Of a stretch of 64,000 bases of DNA, positions 25,386-38,339 are shown in pieces. A program made the position numbers and the translations under genes. The DNA lies in the NCBI GenBank assembly GCA_009617715.1, contig VTFK01000246.1, forward strand, positions 427,681 to 491,680, in the 5' to 3' direction. The notes beneath the pieces were generated by a model. That model did not search any database, had not been told where the DNA came from, and worked only from the letters and a program-made list of their open reading frames with translations. The stretch comes from Plectrocnemia conspersa. Its lineage: Eukaryota > Arthropoda > Insecta > Trichoptera > Polycentropodidae. Position 1 is the first letter of the stretch; each line of letters begins with the position of its first letter.

Positions 25386-25800
25386 CACTAGAATAATAGT
25401 ACAAATATATTTTCATTAGTAATAAGCATCCACTGATACATATACACAGTAACTTATTCACTAATAAGCAGCATGAATCTTAAACAACATGAAAATATTG
25501 AGCAATATTAATTATGACTTAACAATATTAATCAATACCTGCGTAATATAAATTTTTAGAGTTTCAAATTGAAGTCGATATATATAAAAATTTTACATCA
25601 GTGAATGCTAGTTATTTTTACTATCATTTTAGTGAAATCATATGAAAATGCGTTTTCACTGGTATATATATATATATATATATATCTAAATATACTTCTA
25701 CTTCTGGAAATATAATTTATCTGATAGGCGGCAGTAAAATTATATGCTGCTCTAAACTGTCATTTGACAAATGCGAAATGTCAATAAAAATAGCGACGTA
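25386..25800. repeat. Dispersed AT-rich repeat family, copies 2 (right part) and 3
   Basis: After the hAT, the host repeat resumes (TTTTCATTAGTAATAAGCA). A further copy at about 25600-25800 has GTTTTCACTGGTATATATA with a short (TA)n expansion, ATAATTTATCTGATAGGCGGC, TATATGCTGCTCTAAA and GCGAAATGTC, in the same order as in the copies at 16140 and 24030. Confidence 0.55.
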
Positions 25801-27253
25801 TGCAATTTTTATATTAAAATATAGTTGTTTGTAGGGCAACTTGTCAAATAAGTTACAATATATAATTTTCGTTTTTATTTTATAACAAATTTTAGCTGAG
25901 AAGCTTAGATATTAATAAAAAACACGGATTATATTTTTTAGAGTTAAATCTAATGAAAACATTTTTTTTTTCAACACTATATTCCATAATACTAACTAAA
26001 TTAAATTAAAATCCATGTTCAAAAGTTAAAAATATATTTATTTCATAATATTTTTTAAAAAATAACTTATAATTATATTTTCATTAGAAATATTTTTAAT
26101 TAACAAAAATATTTCTCTCGCGAAAGCAAAGAAAATTTATTAGACAATAAACGAAAAAATGTTATTTTTACAATTTTTTCACTCGCTTCGTGAATTAAAT
26201 TTCTACGTAAATTATTAAAAATATAAATAAATCTACCACCAAATACAACGTTTAGTACTCGTGTCTTATGTGACGAATGCAAGAACGTCGAACATTAAAA
26301 ACGTTTAAGCACCCAATAAATTAGTTTGCAACAGCTTGGTAATGAGCAAAGTCTGGTTTGGTCGTACACTTTTGGCTTATGTACGAATGGTTAAGGAAAA
26401 ATAAAGATAAAAAAATAATTCGTGAATTGTAATCAAATATTCGGATCGAAGCTCTTTTCGAAGAAATCTCATTCTTTACAAAACGAAAAAACAAGCTTGT
26501 TTATTACTACATTTTTTCTTTATTAAAATAAAATTATTTCATACACCTTCTGAATATTATCCCAATGAACTGTTTGCAACTCTGTATATAATATTATATT
26601 AAAGGTTATATTTTGATCCTTTAATGTTTTATTTATAAATTCTTAGACGCGAGCGCCTTAAGAGTTTACAATAAGAAAACCATGCAGTTTACTTTTTAAC
26701 CCATTACTTTGAACACTAATGGCATCATTCACGATGGTCTTAAGAATGAAAATGGCTAGGTACATTAGTGGCACGATATAAAAACGTATCCATCAAACAA
26801 GATATAAATGTAATATATACAAGGCAATGAAATACCATTAATATTACAGAAAAATGTACTTATTTCATTCGTTAAACTTTCCACAAATCAAATATTTACG
26901 TCAGTTTAACTAATTGAAAACAGCTTGTTGGGTTAATATAGTATAAGCATAGTTATAGACTAGCGAGTGGGATGTGTGACAACTCTCAATCTTGTCATGT
27001 GTAAACTTTAATTTAGGTGCTTTCGCTAACAGTCCACATGTTCCGAGCTCATATTATGTCAACTAACTTTTTTTATAGTGACGGCTCATAACTCAGTCTT
27101 TATTTTTACGACGGAAAACACTTATAGAACGACGGAAGTGTCGTTCTATTTGCCTTTTTAAATCTTTATTTTAAATCTGAGTGCGAAAGTATTTAAGAAG
27201 GGCACACCGTGTCTAAAATTTACTTACAAATATAATGATTTGATATTAATTAA
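25801..27253. other. Non-coding DNA with GC-richer island
   Basis: Mostly AT-rich. A modest island at about 26940-27160 includes a 10-bp inverted repeat (ATAGAACGAC and its complement, near 27124-27149). No protein-coding features were recognised. Confidence 0.3.
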
Positions 27254-27292
27254 TTACAAGCGTAATAAATTATTATTTTATTACGCTTGTAA
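27254..27292. repeat. Perfect 16-bp-arm hairpin
   Basis: The arms at 27254-27269 (TTACAAGCGTAATAAA) and 27277-27292 are exact reverse complements around a 7-base loop. Confidence 0.85.
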
Positions 27293-27629
27293 GCATGTAT
27301 AAATAACTTATAATATATAGTTGTTAAATCCATATGCTACATTTAATAAATCAGACTTATCTTATTTTTTTATAGCAAGAAGGTAAATCACATAAAGTGG
27401 AAACGATTAAACAATTATTCTAGCAATCTATTATGTGAACTTGGTTACTATCTGATTTTATTTTTTTCCACCGGTCTCTCGTCATTCAATTTTTTTTCAA
27501 CTGCGCATTAGTTCGGATCCATATTGCTATATTTTATTTTTTTTAAATACCCGAGTCGGTGAATTTATAATTTAAAAAAAACACCTTGACAAGCTAACTA
27601 TTAAAATTTATTCCATTAACATTACAGCA

Positions 27630-28110
27630 GTTTTATTGGATTTCAAGAGAGGTTTCGAAGCAATTGAAAGAAGAATAAGTGTTAAAAGTGAAATAGTTTT
27701 AAGAATATTCAATAATTATTTTTAAAAAAAGCAAAAAGTGTAAATAAATTATGCGTATTCCAAAGAGAAAATAATATCTCACGGAGTACTACAAGGGTCT
27801 AAATTGGGACCATTGCTATTTATATTATATAATAATGATATAATCAATAATACAAAAAAAAATGTAAAATATAATACATCTGTTTGTGGGGACACATTAA
27901 TATATTGCATAGGTGATTATGTTAAAGAAGTTGTAAATAATTTAAATAATGAATTGAGTATAATAAAACTATGGTTAAAAAAGAATATACATAATGAACT
28001 ACATAAAAATTTTAAAAAATACGAACGTTTTATGAACCTTTTGCAGCAACTTATTTTTCAAACAAGGATTTTTTTACTTATGAATTTTAAAATGTTGTTC
28101 AAAAATTAGT
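27630..28110 (+). pseudogene. Non-LTR retrotransposon reverse transcriptase fragment
   Basis: The plus strand reads ILLDFKRGFEAIERR near 27634-27678, then, after frame breaks, GSKLGPLLFILYNNDI near 27795-27842 and VCGDTLIYC near 27882-27908. These correspond to successive reverse transcriptase motifs of LINE elements: the LDFxxAFD-type block, the QGSxLGPLLF block, and the FADD block, here degraded to CGD. The piece is 5'- and 3'-truncated, and loss of the catalytic Ala-Asp makes it inactive. Confidence 0.75.
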
Positions 28111-29039
28111 TAGGATAGTATCTAAGTTGCATAGATTAACAAAGGCTAAATTTTTTCTTTTTTTAATATTTTTGGTAATATTTGAAAATAACATTTATAT
28201 TTTTAATAAATTAGCAATTTTAAAGTAGAGTATCTAATATTTTCTAAAACAAAAAAATATTTTTAATTAAATTTATTTTGCTTAAATAACTTAAAAAGAT
28301 CCTAAGCCTCTAGTGTAAATTAACATAGGTTCTTATTACTTAACTCGATATATTCATTTCTACGTTCACCATTAGCATCTTCCTCATAACTCTTCACTAC
28401 ATACACATGTGTGTATGCATAAAAGCCTTTTCCACAACACGTCAGTCGTTAAATGACGTCATTAGTTGTTACCTCGAGTTAACGCGGTGGTTATAGTTCC
28501 CAAAAGATCTCTTAAAACAGACGCTTAAAACGAACGCCATTAACTTGAAAATAAATAACGCTTTGCTGAATTATGTACAAAACGTCAAACAGGGAAATGT
28601 AATTATTTTTCTTATGTATATATTAATATTTTATATCGGGAAAGAAAATACTTTACATTTCCACTTTTTAAAGGCGAACAGAAATTCTCATTAACTTCTT
28701 GAACGCATTCAATCGTCGTTCAATTTGGGGAGCTTTAGCGATTAAATTAGAAAAAAACCAATACAAATCCGGTATAGACGTTTGTTTGAACCCAACTAAG
28801 AAAGATCAATACGTTTCATAGAATGAGAAAAGCAAGCATCAAATAAATATGCATGCATAAACGTAGACCTTTACGTATTTATTTAAGTAAGAGCTAACAA
28901 ACAAACACATTTTATATTATTATTTTTAAACAATAGTTACAGCTTTTGCAAATTAAATGGAGCAAGCAAATATTATATGAATTATATTTTAATATCAAAC
29001 CTATTATTCAAATTTTTAAAATGGGTTATATTTTGACAT
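28111..29039. other. Non-coding DNA with island carrying a CRE-type octamer
   Basis: A GC-richer stretch at about 28360-28800 contains the palindromic octamer TGACGTCA at 28454-28461 (the consensus CREB/ATF site) and ACACATGTGTGT at 28402-28413. Function is unproven. The flanks are AT-rich. Confidence 0.3.
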
Positions 29040-30180
29040 TAAATTTGCTTCTGAACTTCTTCGATTAAGAGGGAGTATTTGGTTATTCGAAGATTCCAAA
29101 TTATTGTGAATTAAAGTGTCATAGAGGATACAAATATCTGACATATTCTTCAAGTAAAATACGTTTAAAATATCAAAACCGAGCATCTAAAAGATTTGCC
29201 GCATACATCGTTTACGTGTAAAGAGAATCACAACCAAATCTTAATGTAGAATATCCAAGATCTTAATTGGAAATCGCTTTAGTCAAAATTCCAAAATATC
29301 CCACCGAGATCACAGGAATAATTTGATCAAGAAAATGACAGTATGACACTTTATGCCTAGGGTTTCTGTGTCAAGTAATTTCAAATAAATCAACCCAAAA
29401 ATCGAGACTTTTGTATATAATATAATTAGTCCTATTAAAAATGCAATTTTACATAAATACGTAAAGAGTGAGATTAATATCGGACTTAATTTATGTTCTA
29501 AAGTTCCAATGATCAAAAGATTTTTTAAATTAAGAAAGTCCATTAAGATATATGTGATTGATCTTAATATTGCTCAAATTTTGAATGAATCGAATGAACC
29601 GGAAAAATCGCTCTTACAAAAATAATAATTGAAGCTCTGAGTCACCGAGATGCCACTTCTGATATTATTGTTAATTTCCTGTTGAAAAAGTTATTCTAAA
29701 TCAGTATAACTTTATCGCAAAAAATGTTTCAACTCTGAAAGGCAAAATAGAAGAAAACAGAATTATGTTAAAAATAAAATTTTCGTTGGCTCAAAAAAGT
29801 ATATAAAATATATAGGCAACAATTATGGAGACGAATTTTTACCAGTGTAAATCTAAGATATCTAAGTAATCGAAAAAGAAAAAGGCACTAATTGTATTGT
29901 CATAATATTGATTAAAAATAATTGTATAAATAATTAAAACACCACTAAAATATTTCAACTGTAAAAACTAATAGATACAAACATTAAAAGGAATTTCAGA
30001 TCTTGGAATAAACTGGAACGCAGACTCCGAATTTAAATCTGTTATTTAAATCGTTGCTTTTAATAGAACCTACTTTAAGGGACAGCGAACGAATATTTTC
30101 TACGGCGAGAATATTAATATGAAAATAAAAAATAGGATATCCGGTTCATCGTTAAATAATTTATTAATAAAGACATCTTA
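29040..30180 (+). pseudogene. hAT transposase remnant (second lineage)
   Basis: With frame changes, the plus strand reads EALSHRDATSDIIVNFLLKK near 29630-29690. It ends with SERIFSTA at about 30084-30107, followed in another frame by KNRISGSSLNNLLI near 30126-30170. The SERxFSTAG ... KRNRLSxxxLNxLLFL pair is the C-terminal dimerisation signature of BED-finger hAT transposases. Many stops and frameshifts show an old dead copy. Terminal repeats were not located. It is distinct in sequence from the element at 24.2-25.4 kb. Confidence 0.7.
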
Positions 30181-33100
30181 TTTTTCCCTAAATATGTACA
30201 ATATTTGTTAAATAAATATTTGATAATATATTATATTTGATATTTGCTTTCATGAATAATTATATACCTACATATGTATAAAACATTGTACCCATGTTTT
30301 TTCTACAGGTAATACGAATTTTTCTAAATAATTTTTCCGCACATAAATACATATGATTTTTCTATATTTCAAATGAAAAATATCATATAAATATGAAAAA
30401 AATCTCGACTTTTTTTCTCGATTTTCGGGAATTTGAAAAACCCGATACTTTACTCTGTAGAGAAGAGTCCGCAACAGATTGAATGCATTTAAACAATTTT
30501 AAATCATCTGCATATTATGTCATTTATAAATAACGTGAAGAGCAGAGAGACCAGTTTGAACTCTTGAGAAACCCCAGAAGAGATGAAATATTCTTTTTAC
30601 TATCAGTCACTATAAACTACGACTAAAACTTACCGAAAGTGATTGAAGACCTAAATATCTATGGATGTATAAAAGTAATTTATTAATTACCTCAAAAATA
30701 AATTATATGTAAACATTTATCACAAGTATATTTATTCAATACGCGTAGCGAAAAATTATTTATGAAGAATTTCCAACGAAGAGTTGTTGGCCAATAATGT
30801 TTTTAGAGCAAACCATTTTGCTCTGCCTTGGTGTTTTAGCTTTAAGGCCTATAACATATATTTACAAAATAAACTATTACTTTAACTGTGATTTTTTTAA
30901 TAAAAGATAAAATCGGAATAATATAATACATAAAAGTCACGCTCTGAGTACCCTATATGATTTTTTCCACTTCGTTTCATGCGTTTGTGTGCCCATTTGG
31001 TGATAGATAGCTTTTTTTTATGTATTATTTGTTGATACACAATACACAAAAGCAAAGCCGCTATCGTCCTCTTGAGGAATCATATCCTTATACGCCACAG
31101 TGTCTTACACTCGAACATTGACAATTTTATTTTACACACGACCGCACTATTTCAATTTTATGGCGTGGGTATTTTAGATTTTATTACGGCCTCGTACGTT
31201 ATAAACGTGGACATTCGCATGGTATTTTCTCCCTAGCGAAAATCCGATGTAAAAAATGCCTTTCTACCCCCGCGAACGCTTCCTCGGTATGTTTGTGAAT
31301 AAATTCATAAAAAGTATGTATGTACAAATTCCACACTCGCGTTGATTACGAGAAAAAAGCTCAATAACGCAATGCGGTTTTTTTCACTATTAAATGAATA
31401 CTTGACTAGCGTTTCGTGACTATTCCTGAGTGGAAAAGCTCGCATTTTATTTCAATCTAGGGGAAATTTTTTTAAAAACTAATTATGATTGGATAACTTT
31501 ATGCTCATGTAGCATAAATAAAGCTTAATTTAATTAAATATGTTCAAAGGCTTGTAATTAAGCAGTAAATCATGGTTATGATATGCTATAATGTTGTTTC
31601 TATAATGGGTAAAGAAATAGTTCTAAAATAATGTATTATATTATTTATATAGATAGTTTATTAGTAGTAATTATAATCACATTTTAATTAAATGTACTAC
31701 CTATATTTTAATATTATAATAATCATATTTTTATTTTATAACATATTATAAAAAATAGGTGAGCATAGTTTATGACCAACCAAACGCTGACCACACGCAA
31801 CTTTGTTCAACTTTGCAACCGCTTCATTATTATACTATAAAACTTCGCGAATTCCACATTGAACCTCTTGCAAATAACCTTTTATTTGAAGCACAGCCTT
31901 TTCATTAAAGAGCCGTTGGCTGACTTGCTTAAATTAAAAAATATTTACTAGACTAATAGCATCGTAAATAAAAGCTTATATAACAAACAACAGATTGCAA
32001 TATTGTACTCAAAATATAAATTAAATTTTTGAAATATAATACACAAACCACAAATCAATAAAAAAAGTTTAATAAAAGTTACAAAAAAGCTCTAAATATT
32101 TTCTAATTATTAATAAAAATAACTGATATCGATATTATTTTATTTAGTTTTAATAATAAAAAGTGGTATACATTATAGAAAAATACATATGCTATTGGCC
32201 TTATTTATTTTTCAATTTATTAGAAAGGAACTGAGTCTTTTGCAAAGGTCGAAAACATAATAATATTTAATAAAGAATAAAAAATACAATCAAATTCGCA
32301 AAGCATTCAAATTATAAATAAAAAATATATTACTATAAAAAAATTATACATTATATGAACAAGGGTGAGTCAAATAAAAATCTCTCTATTTATTGGTCAA
32401 AAAATCAGTTAAATATTAAAGATAATATTTTGAGCCACTGTCGATTTTTTATTAATCTAACGGACTTCATTATAAATTGTATTTCTGAAAAATCTATTGT
32501 ATTATTTAATGCCTAGCGGGCCAGATTATGCTTAATCACAAGTCTTAATTAAAAACACAATCTGCGTTACTTAATTAAAAACTATATCTAATTTTAATCT
32601 TAATATCCTTAAAACTTTTTAATAAAATAATACGTTAAGCCTTACAAAATGTTGAAATTCGTAATTTATTTTCTGAATAGAAAATACTAGTACGTTTCGA
32701 ATAATTTACGACACATAATAACGTTCAAGGATAACACAGTATTCATTGTCCATGTCGTCTCATTCTTGTCCCCGTATTAAAACATTACCAACACAAAGGA
32801 GTAATTTATTGGTTAATTACCCCATTGAGGATACACCGTTAGCGTATATCATCGAGTCGAATGTGATCTATGATAACAGTATCACGACTAGGATTTGATA
32901 ATGCTGCTCAAAGTGCCAACTCGGAGGTTAACGCGGGTTATACGCGTAACATAGCACAGGTGATAACCTGGTATCCATTATTCATCGCCAAATCTCCAGA
33001 TGGATGAAACTACCGGAGAAATGAGGTTATACGCGCCGAAATGAAAATTTCCACCTAACTGAAGCGCTCGCGTTGTTTCGTACAATCGTACACATACATA

Positions 33101-33710
33101 CTATATACATAACTAAACTATATAAGTTTTTATTTTAAAACTTTATTATTTTTTCATGGTTTCAAATTTACTTTTAAAGGTTTCATTAATAAAACCAGTC
33201 GACAGGTTTATGCCTATTTCATGATATATTAATTTTCTATGAATAAAAATAAAGCAAAAACTTGTTGTTGTAAACAAGTTTTACTTTTAAAAAAATAATA
33301 TTGATTTACTTATCTGTCAGAAATAAGTATGTTTGCTTATTTGTCGAGAAATTAGTATGATTAAAAAAATAGGTAAAAAAAACATGTGATTTTATATTCA
33401 CGTGTCAGTTATAGGTAACATGAAAAATATATTTTTTTTATTGGTTTTGAGGCCAAAGCTGGTAAATAGCTGCCGTTATCAAGTAGTGAAATCGAAAAAG
33501 CTGTCCTTGAAAATCAGATTCGCGACAGCCCTGAGGAATCGCAGATAATGATGATGGTGAGACAAAATATGTTTACGTCTTAAAAGAGAAACTGTCAAAT
33601 GACTACTTCCAGTGGTAAATAACAATAATCCTTTTATACATTGTAAAACACATCATAATCACAAAAAATAGTATTATTTTCCGGAACTTATAGGTAATTA
33701 CAACTAATTA
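30181..33710. other. Non-coding DNA with islands at 31.1-31.5 and 32.7-33.1 kb
   Basis: The islands at about 31060-31460 and 32690-33090 are GC-richer with many CG dinucleotides and no credible frame. They look like candidate conserved non-coding elements. At about 32357 the text AACAAGGGTGAGTCAAATAA resembles a Tc1/mariner-type end, but no partner was found. The remainder is AT-rich. Confidence 0.3.
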
Positions 33711-33893
33711 ACGTCTCGAGGCGGATGTGCTAATAGAATCTATTAACTAGATAGTCCGTGAAATCCTTTACAATTATTACGCAATTGTTTCGTTCTGAAC
33801 TCTCTATTCCATTGTTAGGCCTTACTTTCAAAATGAATTGCAATATATTTTGCTGTTTTCGAAATTGTTTTAAGAATGAACTCTAAATTATTT
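33711..33893. repeat. Unknown paired element, copy B
   Basis: It shares an ordered series of words (ACGTCTCG, CGGATGTGC, GTCCGTGAAA, ACGCAATTGTTT, CTATTCCATTGTT, AAGAATGA-CTCTAAATTA) with 21481-21645 in the same orientation. A 20-base insertion lies between the second and third words. It is non-coding. Confidence 0.6.
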
Positions 33894-33979
33894 GTGCAGG
33901 TAACTGGAACATGCATAAATTTAATATTTGCAAATACAATGTTTTTTTTTTCATTATATGAAACTTTCAAACAGTTGTT

Positions 33980-36150
33980 TGTAAAGAAACTGACATATCG
34001 TGAAGTTAGGAAGCTTATATGGAACCCAACAAGCTTACAAACGAATCAGAGATAATTGGGAAAATAGATATATATTTACAAATACAATTAAATACGCAAT
34101 TGAACGCTGTACAGTTAAAAATAAAATAACTAAAACCGATCCTCTACCGAAAGAAATAACGGAAATGATTAAAATAAAAATAAAACAAGATGACTTTGGC
34201 AAAATAATCACGAAAAATTTGTCAAAAAACGCCTAAACAAACTACAAAAGGAAATTAAAATTGCTATTTATAAACATAATAATAGTTGTTGGGAAAAGAA
34301 ACTAAATGATTTAAAACCTGAAGACAATTCACTGTGGAACATTTCAAAGATCTTACGCCGAGAACCCTCATCAATTCAAAAAATTAAGACTCAATCTGTT
34401 AAATTTGTATTTGATGTTGAAGATAAGGTTGAAACTTTTTCTGATAGTTTGCAAAAGCAATGCACTGTTAACTTAAATAAACTTAAAAATAATTTCAAAA
34501 GTAATGTAGAAAGACAACTAAAAAATAACCTATCTAAACCTTTCAACATAACTATTACAATAACAGTTCAAGAATTAGAAAACATTCATATCCGACTTCA
34601 TAATGAATGTGACTCTATTCCCAACAAGGCTCTGAAAATTCTTCCACCAAAAGCAATTAATTATTTATTAAATATAATAAACTCCTCTCTTAGTTGCCAT
34701 TACTTCCCAACCGCATGAAAGCAGGCTATTGTAATAGTTCTTCGCAAATCGGGCACGGATCCTACACTCCCCTGTAGTTATCGACCTATAAGCCTGCTTC
34801 CTGTCGCCAGCAAAATTTATGAAAAAATCATTCAAAATAAATTCTTGAACATGCTATTAAAAATAAAATAATACCGGATGAAAAATTTGGATTTAGATTT
34901 AAACATTACTCCACCGACCAACTACATCATCGAGTTGTTAAACATATCCAAAGGAGCTTCGATAAGAAAATGTCCACTGGAGCCGTTTTCCTGGACATTG
35001 CTAAAGCATTTGACCACGTTTGGCATACAGGCATATTATATAAATTAATTAAACCTTAATTCCCTGCATCATTAGTAAAATTAATACACTCTTTCTTAAG
35101 CAACAGATCTTTTAGAATTAAAATTGATAATCACCTTTCTAGTCCCAGGTCTCTATATGCTGGCGTCCCTCAGGGTTCAATTTTGGGTCCTCTACTATTT
35201 ACAATATTTACAAGCGACTTCTCAACTAAACCTCATATAAATAATATCACTGCCCTCTTCGCAGACGACACTGCAATTCTTTGCTCCTATAAAAATCCCC
35301 ATCGGGCAATTGATAACTTTCAAAAGAGGATTAAAATCATCGAAAAATGGTTCGACAAATGGTTAGCCACAAAAGTGTCGCAGGAATGTTCTCTCGCAGG
35401 AGAAAGAAAGCCTTTGCTGTCGATATACTTACTAAATTGAAAATGTACAATAAATATTTAAATTGGGAAAATACGGCTAAATACTTAGGTCTCACACTCG
35501 ATTCAAAACTTTCATGGAAGACCCATTTAGACAAATTAATACTCAAAATTAAAGCCACCAGAGCTAAATTATATCCTTTTTTATGCCGTAATAGTAAACT
35601 GAATATTAAAAATAAACTCTTAATATACAAATCGATAATAAGACCTGCCATTTCATATGCATCTCCAGTATGGGGATACATAACCAACGCTCGCAAATAC
35701 CCGAAAAAACTCCAAGCCAAGCAAAAGATTTCTTTAAGAATCGTGTCGAATGCTCCTTGGTACGTTTGCAACTCGATGTTACATAATGACCTTAAAATAG
35801 ACACCATCATAAAGCATTTTGAGAAATTAAATAATAAACATCGGGAACATATTAAATCTCACAGCAACAAATTAATAGCAAACTTACTTAATTAGACAGT
35901 TGATTGACTAATTTAATATTTATTAGTTGAATGCACTAACATAATAATTAAAAAAAAAGGTGATGCATGGATGAAATTCAACCATGTATCCACCAATGCT
36001 AAGCTAAGCAGGCAAGAGACAGAAAAAGTCAAGGAACTGTTAAATATTATTAGATACTATAAGCTTTTATAAGATCTTGAATCGACTGCTTTGTATATGT
36101 GGTAATCCCAAAATAAATGTCGTTCTTAAACGAATAAAAATTTAATTTAT
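33980..36150 (+). mobile_element. Jockey-like LINE, 5'-truncated
   Basis: The plus strand encodes, with a handful of frameshifts and stops, the reverse transcriptase part of a Jockey-type non-LTR element. The open pieces are 34000-34236, 34449-34718, 35183-35440 and 35347-35895. Visible motifs are SYRPISLLP near 34770, GVPQGSILGPLLF near 35165-35200, the catalytic ALFADDTAIL at about 35252-35281, TAKYLGLTLDSKLSWKTH near 35475-35525 and APWYVC near 35750-35775. The endonuclease and ORF1 are absent, which fits 5' truncation on insertion. An A-rich 3' end lies near 36100-36155. Confidence 0.85.
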
Positions 36151-36281
36151 TTAAAAAAAATATAACCTTCTCCCACACTTCCATCATTTTTTAATTACAT
36201 GTTGAAGATTTTAATGTTGAATATTTTGATAGTCTCGTTTTCACATTTTTGGCATACTGATTTAATTTTTTGTCTAGGAAT

Positions 36282-36445
36282 CAGGGGCGTACGGTAAAAT
36301 ACATTCCCTTTCGCTCGCTTGCGTGTTAAGTGAAGAGAGTGAGTGAGAAGAAGTGGGCATGCGGAACGCATGTTACGCACGCCTTTATCTCTCACTCACT
36401 CTCGTCACTTACCCGCGAGTGAACGAAAGAGAAAGTATCTCCCTG
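36282..36445. mobile_element. Short hAT-type MITE with CAGGG ends
   Basis: Left end CAGGGGCGTACGGT; right end, read inward, CAGGGAGATACTTT. The two halves form imperfect inverted arms (for example CTTTCGCTCGCTTGCG against CTTTCGTTCACTCGCG, and GAGAGTGAGTGAGA in both). The flanking octamers CTAGGAAT (36274-36281) and CTAGAAAG (36446-36453) match at six of eight positions, consistent with an aged 8-bp hAT duplication. It is 164 bp long with no coding capacity. Confidence 0.65.
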
Positions 36446-36454
36446 CTAGAAAGT

Positions 36455-36590
36455 GTTGCATCGATCCGAAATAAATGGTCATCGAAAGAAGCGAGGTCTG
36501 GAAGATAAGGAGGATGCGATAAAACTTTCCAGCCAAGTTCCTTGATTATCTCGAGAGTAAATTTTGCCACTTGAAGACGCGCATTGGAGA
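36455..36590 (-). pseudogene. Mariner transposase fragment (catalytic region)
   Basis: The minus strand reads NARLQVAKFTLEIIKELGW, directly followed by KVLSHPPYLPDLASFDDHLF. This is the mariner block that normally reads DNARPHxA ... LPHPPYSPDLxPxDYHLF and carries the second and third catalytic aspartates. Only this segment is kept, starting ten bases after the hAT-type MITE. The first aspartate of the block is not preserved. Confidence 0.75.
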
Positions 36591-36600
36591 TGTATTAAGT

Positions 36601-38339
36601 TTTAAACATGGCTGACTGTCATATTCCTAATTTTTTTTTTAATTTCCTAATATATACATATATTTCTAAATAGTGCAAATATTCTCATTCATATTGTTAA
36701 TGATAAAATATGAAACTTATTGTTCTATTTTTACGGAAAACTTCTGCAAGATGTGGATTTATATATTAGTTTGTGTACATGGTGCATCGACAGTTAAATA
36801 CTGGGACATAAAAAAAATTAAAGCAGATCAAATAAAACAGATTTGTAGATAAATTACTGGCTGCAGTGTGTAAAAAATGTTGATGGTTTTAACTTAAGCT
36901 AAGCTAAAAGAATCAATTTTATTACAATAAATATCCTGTAAAACAGTAAATATGATTTACTCACAGGTATAAACAACTAATATAATTAAATAAAAATATT
37001 TTTTTGTAATAGTTTCGATAATAGATACAGTACAAAGTATTGTATTGTAATTCTGAGGTGAAATTACGTCTCCTTGTTGCAATAATATAATATAACGACA
37101 TAAATAAGGGAATTTTCATTTCTCTAAGAGCAAAACAATATAGTTTTTGTACCAAACGGTCAATCAGGTCACTGATATTATCGATCTTCACCAGAGCCTC
37201 AGCTAGCTCCTAAAAATAACAGTATTGTCCGTAAAGTCCATCAAATTTATTTACAAACCAATAATCTAGAGTTACCAAGAATTTTAATAAAAAAAATTTA
37301 AGCTTTTCTTAAAACCTTTCTCGATAAACTTTGAACCTGAAAACTGAAAAGAGACGACGAGGTTTGTAGAAGATTTCAGACCCTGCTTCAAGCAACGGGA
37401 TTTATTCACGACAACAACAGGATTTATTTTCGACACGTAAAATACCAACATCAACCTGCTTTATCGAGATCCGGCAATTTAAAACAATATATTTCTGTAA
37501 TAGTTATTTTTATATTTTTTTTATGTGAAAACAATAATATCTGAATAGCAAATTAACTTATTTTATATATCTACAAATTAAAACTATTAATTATAGCAAA
37601 ATCATAAAAAAAACATTTCTTAATTAAATCAAACATAATTGAAAGTCGCTCTAAAGGTCCTGCCGCGATTGCGACCCTTACACCAATATTTAATAGAAAA
37701 AACGTGCTTACCAAAAAATATTAATTTACAAACTATTAATCAGATACATCTTAACATTTTTCTGTACAGTGTGAAATAATACTATTTTTTCAAAATTATA
37801 AATCATCCAAAATAAAGCTATAAAAATAACATCTAATACACTTTTTTTATAGTTTTCTAAAAAAATCATAATAGCCTTAATATATCAGAAATATAAAACA
37901 TTGTGATTCTTATAATTTGAAATACTATAAAAATATCTCACGTAACCACTAAATTTATTGGGGTTTTTTAATTATAAAATGTGTCGGTATATTTATTGAG
38001 TCAACACGGCCTCAATAACGCATTGATAAAATGCACTAATTCGAAAATTGCATACTTAAATAATTTTAAAGTTATGTTATATCACTTTAGTGCTCCCTGA
38101 AACTATGCTTGAAAAAATAGTAATTAAAAGAATACTATATGTACATATGTAACATTATTTTACGCGCAGAAAGTTAATCAACTATAAAAATTACTGTGTT
38201 GACCTATTAAGTAAGGGTTAACGACATGTACAAAATAAATTAAAATAAACATAATCACAACAATAAATAAAAAATGTGGATCCTATTTTTTTTAATGGTA
38301 AAAGATGTTTATCTTATACAGTGTTTTGTGCTATATCAA
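36601..38339. other. AT-rich non-coding stretch
   Basis: No recognisable gene or element. The 76-codon minus frame at 36961-37191 is Ile/Tyr/Phe-rich and looks like chance. Confidence 0.4.

Larger units (their letters stand above)
24188..25393. repeat. 8-bp target site duplication pair flanking the hAT element
   Basis: CACTAGAA at 24188-24195 is repeated exactly at 25386-25393. An 8-bp duplication is the hAT insertion signature, and it defines both ends of the element to the base. Confidence 0.9.
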
